Shown: positions 60,259 through 64,000 of the stretch, piece after piece
How positions within the stretch are numbered: position 1 is the first letter of the stretch
How the letters are laid out: every line of letters begins with the position of its first letter
Origin: Brettanomyces bruxellensis
Taxonomy: Eukaryota; Ascomycota; Pichiomycetes; Pichiales; Pichiaceae
Length of the DNA stretch: 64,000 bases
NCBI RefSeq assembly: GCF_011074885.1
Contig: NC_054690.1
Span: forward strand, 2,485,001-2,549,000
Direction: 5' to 3'
The notes under the pieces: model-generated
Database searches by the model: none
What the model was told of the DNA's origin: nothing
Seen by the model: only the letters and a program-made list of their open reading frames with translations
Made by a program: the position numbers and the translations under genes

Positions 60259-61623
60259 TTAAGCAGAGGAGTCACTTGCAAGCTTAATCTTTTTCACCTC
60301 TTCCTGCTGCTCAACACCAGCTCTCTTCTTAGATCTCCTTCCAGAGGCCACAGCACCCTCAGTCGGAATCACCTTTATACCGGAAAGAAAATATCCACCC
60401 CCACCAACAGATGTCATTGTAGGATGAAGCCTTCCAGGAATGGTTTGAAAATGGCGGACTCGAGATTCATAAATATTTGGTAGGAGAATATGTTTATCTC
60501 TTAAAAATATATGACTCAATCCGATTAAGATCTCCTTATACTGGCTGTAAACGACAATCGATCTCGAGCCTGCAATTTTATTAATTATTTTGGGAACGAA
60601 GCCAACTGGATTCAGCGTAGAAACGTAAACTAAACCATCAAATGCACCATGCTGAACCATATCCAGAGACTCGTTAAGTTGTTTCACTTTCTTCATTCTC
60701 CTGTAATATCTTTTCCTTCTCATATCAGGCATAGCTTTTACCACATCATCTGGAAATGGTCCGACGTTTGGTTTGTTGTCTGCAGGTTCCATAAATTGAA
60801 GAAGATTTATTGGCTTCACCATCTTATAGAGTTCTTCCTCGGAATAATTCGTATGCATTAGATGTGCAATCTTGGGTTGATCATTTTCGTGAAGAAGAGT
60901 AATAGTTCCCTCTCCGTGCATTCTTTCCAGCATTGCGTACACAACAATTCCCCCAGTTTCATCCATCACAAGATAATTTCCTCCTGGCATTACATTAGCA
61001 TGGCTCATCATCATCCCAAGAACTTCTTCACTCAAGCCCTGTATTTTGTCCATTTCTCTGTCATTTCTCATATGATTTAACAGATTCGATGGAGAAAGAG
61101 CATTCACAGTAAATCTTCTGGAAAACTTTCGTTGCTTTCTAATAACATACTTGTCTTGAGAGTAAACTGTTTTCTTGTCAAAAGATTCATGACCCTCAAT
61201 AATTTTGCTAATAAGCTTGTTGGCGATCTCATTTCCACCACCCTGCTTTTTTATTTTCTCAATTTCCTCTGCTGTCACCTTCTGAACTTCATCACCTTTA
61301 TCAACTAAGTTTCGGTTGTCCTCCGAAGAAGAAAACTCTGGGATCGGGGTAGATTCATTACTATCGGCATCTTCTAAACCATATGTTATGCTCTTTAACG
61401 GCTGAACTCTCTTATTCTCCAGAATTTCGAAAGACTGCCCATAACTATATCCAACAATGTAATTTGCACCAAAAATACCAAACTTTCCAAGACTGATAGT
61501 TCCATCTCGACGAACTTCAATAATTTTTGTTGCACCAGACGGAAGTGTTAGGATCACATAGTCATTAAATGATATGATCTTTCTCTGATGTTCCTTTATT
61601 GTCCCAAGTACTTTTCCCATCAT
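60259..61623 (-). CDS. GCD10: Gcd10/Trm6, non-catalytic subunit of tRNA m1A58 methyltransferase
   Basis: Gcd10 (Trm6) pairs with Gcd14 (Trm61) to make m1A58 in tRNAs, including initiator tRNA. The start is taken at the ATG at 61623 (MMGKVLGTIKEHQRK), giving 454 residues. Typical features: VILTLPSGATKIIEV and GTISLGKFGIFGANYIVGYSYG in the N-terminal barrel, SRRFTVNALSPSNLL in the middle, and the C-terminal methyltransferase-like domain lacking SAM-binding residues, with VYVSTLNPVGFVPKII and RLHPTMTSVGGGGYFLSG. It is divergent to NOP2. Confidence 0.93.
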   Translation of the reverse strand: MMGKVLGTIKEHQRKIISFNDYVILTLPSGATKIIEVRRDGTISLGKFGIFGANYIVGYSYGQSFEILENKRVQPLKSITYGLEDADSNESTPIPEFSSSEDNRNLVDKGDEVQKVTAEEIEKIKKQGGGNEIANKLISKIIEGHESFDKKTVYSQDKYVIRKQRKFSRRFTVNALSPSNLLNHMRNDREMDKIQGLSEEVLGMMMSHANVMPGGNYLVMDETGGIVVYAMLERMHGEGTITLLHENDQPKIAHLMHTNYSEEELYKMVKPINLLQFMEPADNKPNVGPFPDDVVKAMPDMRRKRYYRRMKKVKQLNESLDMVQHGAFDGLVYVSTLNPVGFVPKIINKIAGSRSIVVYSQYKEILIGLSHIFLRDKHILLPNIYESRVRHFQTIPGRLHPTMTSVGGGGYFLSGIKVIPTEGAVASGRRSKKRAGVEQQEEVKKIKLASDSSA

Positions 61624-61917
61624 TCTACCATATGCAAAATGCAATTACGTAAATATTATTGATGCTTATATCTTACCACGATCAGAATGGTACTGTTGGT
61701 CTCTGTATCTGTCCCGATAATGCACCACCTGAAAAAAGCATCAATAGGATAAAAATCACTTTATTTTTTTTTTTTTTTTAGAAAGGCATCAAAAAATTTT
61801 TCACCTAGCTCACCCATCTGAAATATGAATTTCTTAGCTTGCATCAGAAGGATCCAAAATTACTTATTGAAGTTAATCACCTCTACACGGATCTTCAAGC
61901 TTTGCAAACACAAAAGA
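61624..61917. other. Divergent promoter GCD10/NOP2
   Basis: This 294-bp shared promoter serves two RNA-modification genes. It holds a T-rich run (61761-61779) and an RRPE-like word. A 31-residue in-frame extension of NOP2 upstream of 61918 is not used (see the NOP2 entry). Confidence 0.55.
61793..61803 (-). promoter_or_regulatory. RRPE element (TGAAAAATTTT) between GCD10 and NOP2
   Basis: On the minus strand this reads TGAAAAATTTT, the ribosomal RNA processing element recognised in promoters of yeast ribosome-biogenesis genes. It lies about 115 bp upstream of NOP2 and about 170 bp upstream of GCD10. The match is exact; function here is inferred. Confidence 0.5.
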
Positions 61918-63867
61918 ATGGGTAGAAGAGCCAGAAATAAACAAGGAGCCCCCCCATCCTTTGAGGAGATTCAAACGGCAAAGGAAAAGCGTGCTTTGAA
62001 GAAGAGAAAGAGATTAGATTCATCAAAAGCTGCTGAAAGTCCAAAGAAGCCTAAGGCCGCAAAAAAAGACAAGAAACCTCGGAAAAAAGAAGAAACATCG
62101 GAGACACAGGGAACAGATGAAACAGAGTTTCCTGCAGATTTGCCGGAAGTTGATTATGATGAGCTTTCACGAGAGAAGAAGTCGTTATTTGAAGATTCTG
62201 AGGATGATGACAAGGAAGACGACGAAGACGATAATGTTAAGGTTGGGACATTAGATGACTTTGATGCTGAGCAGGAGGAACAAATAGATGATGATGTTGA
62301 TGAGTATGATTCTGAAGAGGAGAACCGTGCTAAGCCTGCCTTCTCTGACGAAGAAGATGCCGGAGACGAGCTTGAAATGGAGAAGATAAATGCATCTAAC
62401 ATGGAAAAGTACTCTGAATTGTTAGATAGACGGGCTGAGGAGGAAAAATTAGAGGCTGAGGAAGAGCTCATCGAGGGAGCCATTGAGCAACCAAGGCCCA
62501 AAATTTTGCCCCCACCAGGTACCGAGGAAGAGGATAATCCTCAGAATCATGATATCACTTTTGTGAGAACAAGAATGTTGGAGATTGTTAAAGTTTTAGA
62601 GAAGTTCAACGAGTTAGGTGAAGAGGGTAGAAGCAGATCTGAATACGTTGATAGATTGATAAAAGATATATGCGAATATTATGGATACACGCCGTTCTTG
62701 GCAGAAAAATTGTTCGATCTCTTTACTCCATCCGAGGCGATGGAATTTTTCGAGGCCAACGAAGTTCACAGACCAATCACCATAAGAACCAATACTTTGA
62801 GAACAAGAAGGCGTGACTTGGCTCAAGCATTAGTGAACAGGGGTGTGAATCTCCAACCCATCGGAAAATGGACTAAAGTGGGGCTTCAGATTTTCGATTC
62901 CCAAGTCCCAATTGGTGCCACACCAGAATATTTAGCTGGTCACTATATATTACAAGCTGCCTCTTCGTTTCTTCCGGTGATGGCTCTTGATCCACATGAG
63001 AATGAACGAATATTAGATATGGCGGCCGCACCAGGTGGTAAAACTACATATATTGCTGCTATGATGAAAAACACGGGTTGTGTGTTTGCGAACGATTCAA
63101 ACAAAGCAAGAACAAAGGCTTTGGTTGCAAATATTCATAGGTTAGGTTGTGAGAATGTTATTGTCTGTAACTATGATGCACGTGAATTTCCTAAAGTGAT
63201 TGGAGGATTTGATCGTGTGCTTTTGGATGCCCCATGCTCTGGTACTGGTGTTATATCTAAAGATGCTAGTGTGAAGACTTCGCGTACGCCAAAAGATTTT
63301 ATGAATATTCCGCATTTGCAGAAGCAGCTCTTGCTTTCAGCCATAGATTCTGTGAATGCACATTCAAAAGAGGGAGGTGTGATTACGTACTCAACATGCT
63401 CTGTGACTGTTGACGAGGATGAATGTGTTGTAGATTATGCTCTTAGGAAGAGGCCAAACGTTAAATTGGTGGACACTGGACTTGCAATCGGTAAGGAAGG
63501 ATTTACGTCCTACAGGGGAAAAAAATTCCACAAGAGTCTTTCACTAACGAGAAGGTACTTCCCACATGTCTATAATGTTGACGGATTTTATGTTGCCAAG
63601 TTTCAAAAGATCGCTCCAAGTCCTCATGATAAATCTAAGGCTGGTGCTGCTGAGAAGGAGAAGGCTATAAGAGCAGACGAAGAGGAAGAAGGAATCATTT
63701 TCAACGACTTTGCCAAATTTGACGAGACCCAGGATAAACAGTTGATGAAAGATTCGTTGAGTAGAAGTCTTAAGAGAAAGGGTATTAATCCTAAATCCGT
63801 TAATATCGATCAGAAGCTAGAAAGGGTGGAGGAGAAAGTTGATGAAGCTGAAAAGAAGGATGATTAG
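61918..63867 (+). CDS. NOP2: Nop2, 25S rRNA m5C methyltransferase
   Basis: Nop2 is a nucleolar methyltransferase (m5C in 25S rRNA) essential for 60S assembly. The ATG at 61918 (MGRRARNKQGAPPSF) matches the yeast start; an upstream ATG at 61825 would add 31 unrelated residues. The protein has 649 residues. The N-terminal 200 residues are Lys- then Asp/Glu-rich. The NOL1/NOP2/sun domain covers about 250-560, with the SAM motif DMAAAPGGKTTYIAA near 365, the substrate loop LLDAPCSGTGVISK near 440 and the catalytic YSTCSVTVDEDE near 494. The C-terminal tail is charged. All motifs intact. Confidence 0.97.
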   Translation: MGRRARNKQGAPPSFEEIQTAKEKRALKKRKRLDSSKAAESPKKPKAAKKDKKPRKKEETSETQGTDETEFPADLPEVDYDELSREKKSLFEDSEDDDKEDDEDDNVKVGTLDDFDAEQEEQIDDDVDEYDSEEENRAKPAFSDEEDAGDELEMEKINASNMEKYSELLDRRAEEEKLEAEEELIEGAIEQPRPKILPPPGTEEEDNPQNHDITFVRTRMLEIVKVLEKFNELGEEGRSRSEYVDRLIKDICEYYGYTPFLAEKLFDLFTPSEAMEFFEANEVHRPITIRTNTLRTRRRDLAQALVNRGVNLQPIGKWTKVGLQIFDSQVPIGATPEYLAGHYILQAASSFLPVMALDPHENERILDMAAAPGGKTTYIAAMMKNTGCVFANDSNKARTKALVANIHRLGCENVIVCNYDAREFPKVIGGFDRVLLDAPCSGTGVISKDASVKTSRTPKDFMNIPHLQKQLLLSAIDSVNAHSKEGGVITYSTCSVTVDEDECVVDYALRKRPNVKLVDTGLAIGKEGFTSYRGKKFHKSLSLTRRYFPHVYNVDGFYVAKFQKIAPSPHDKSKAGAAEKEKAIRADEEEEGIIFNDFAKFDETQDKQLMKDSLSRSLKRKGINPKSVNIDQKLERVEEKVDEAEKKDD

Positions 63868-64000
63868 ATTAATCTTTTGAAATTCGCCAAGCATATATGT
63901 ACAGTAATGTTAATCAGCACCTATAATTGGTTGTAACAGAATCATAATGTACGTAGAGAAATAGTATATTTTGTAAGGTTTACCGGTTTTGGCTGCGCGT

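Noticed and set aside
1..64000. CUG-Ser genetic code
   Set aside because: The CUG at 26067-26069 aligns with a conserved leucine in Dbp5; no conserved Ser at CUG was noticed.

Overview
The window is chromosomal DNA of a budding yeast (Saccharomycotina). It is AT-rich and gene-dense, with short intergenic gaps. The few introns sit near gene starts and use GTAAGT/GTATGT donors and TACTAAC branch points. Every well-recognised protein is a yeast orthologue. The CUG codon at 26067-26069 falls on a conserved leucine of Dbp5, so the CUG-Ser code is unlikely. A member of the Pichiaceae (for example a Brettanomyces-like genome) would fit, but that placement is inference.

Region by region: (1) 1-1612 holds RSR1/BUD1 with a 7-base first exon. 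(2) 1783 to about 8080 is a retrotransposon graveyard between and beside two identical tRNA-Leu(AAG) genes. Solo LTRs of two families are stacked end to end, nested and inverted, several with intact 5-bp target duplications. No internal gag or pol frame is left. (3) 8081-10232 has no intact gene, only stop-interrupted frames. (4) 10233-24346 carries SPF1, a short SKP1-like gene, a Zn2Cys6 regulator with its zinc cluster at the C-terminus, a 2.9-kb gap, VPS52 and MPM1. (5) 24543-36484 carries ATG12 and DBP5 (divergent), a divergent syntaxin, a CLD1/ICT1-type hydrolase, an unrecognised charged protein, gamma-glutamyltransferase and a SAE2/CtIP-like gene. (6) 36718-49555 carries AGC1, COQ8 (frame broken), an unrecognised gene, an SMP-30 protein and HIT1 (overlapping 3' ends), a possible PRCC-like protein, COA3, UTP18 and YFH7. 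(7) 49827-63867 carries an RCK2-type kinase, a WD40-like protein, MRPL33, an unrecognised serine-rich protein, NAM9 (frame broken near its end), MTQ1 and the divergent pair GCD10/NOP2.

The genes are ordinary housekeeping functions: secretion and trafficking, mitochondrial translation and respiration, ribosome and tRNA maturation, signalling. They are not an operon or a single pathway. Five introns are resolved here. The COA3 and HIT1 introns and the RSR1 and DBP5 mini-exons decide the true starts. Two genes, COQ8 and NAM9, each need a one-base (-1) shift to give a complete protein, which points either to base-call deletions in the assembly or to real lesions.

No clearly new system was found. 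The most distinctive structure is the LTR stack directly upstream of a tRNA-Leu gene. Successive LTRs there are separated by the same 5-bp word, as expected if a Ty3-like element repeatedly used one RNA polymerase III start site.
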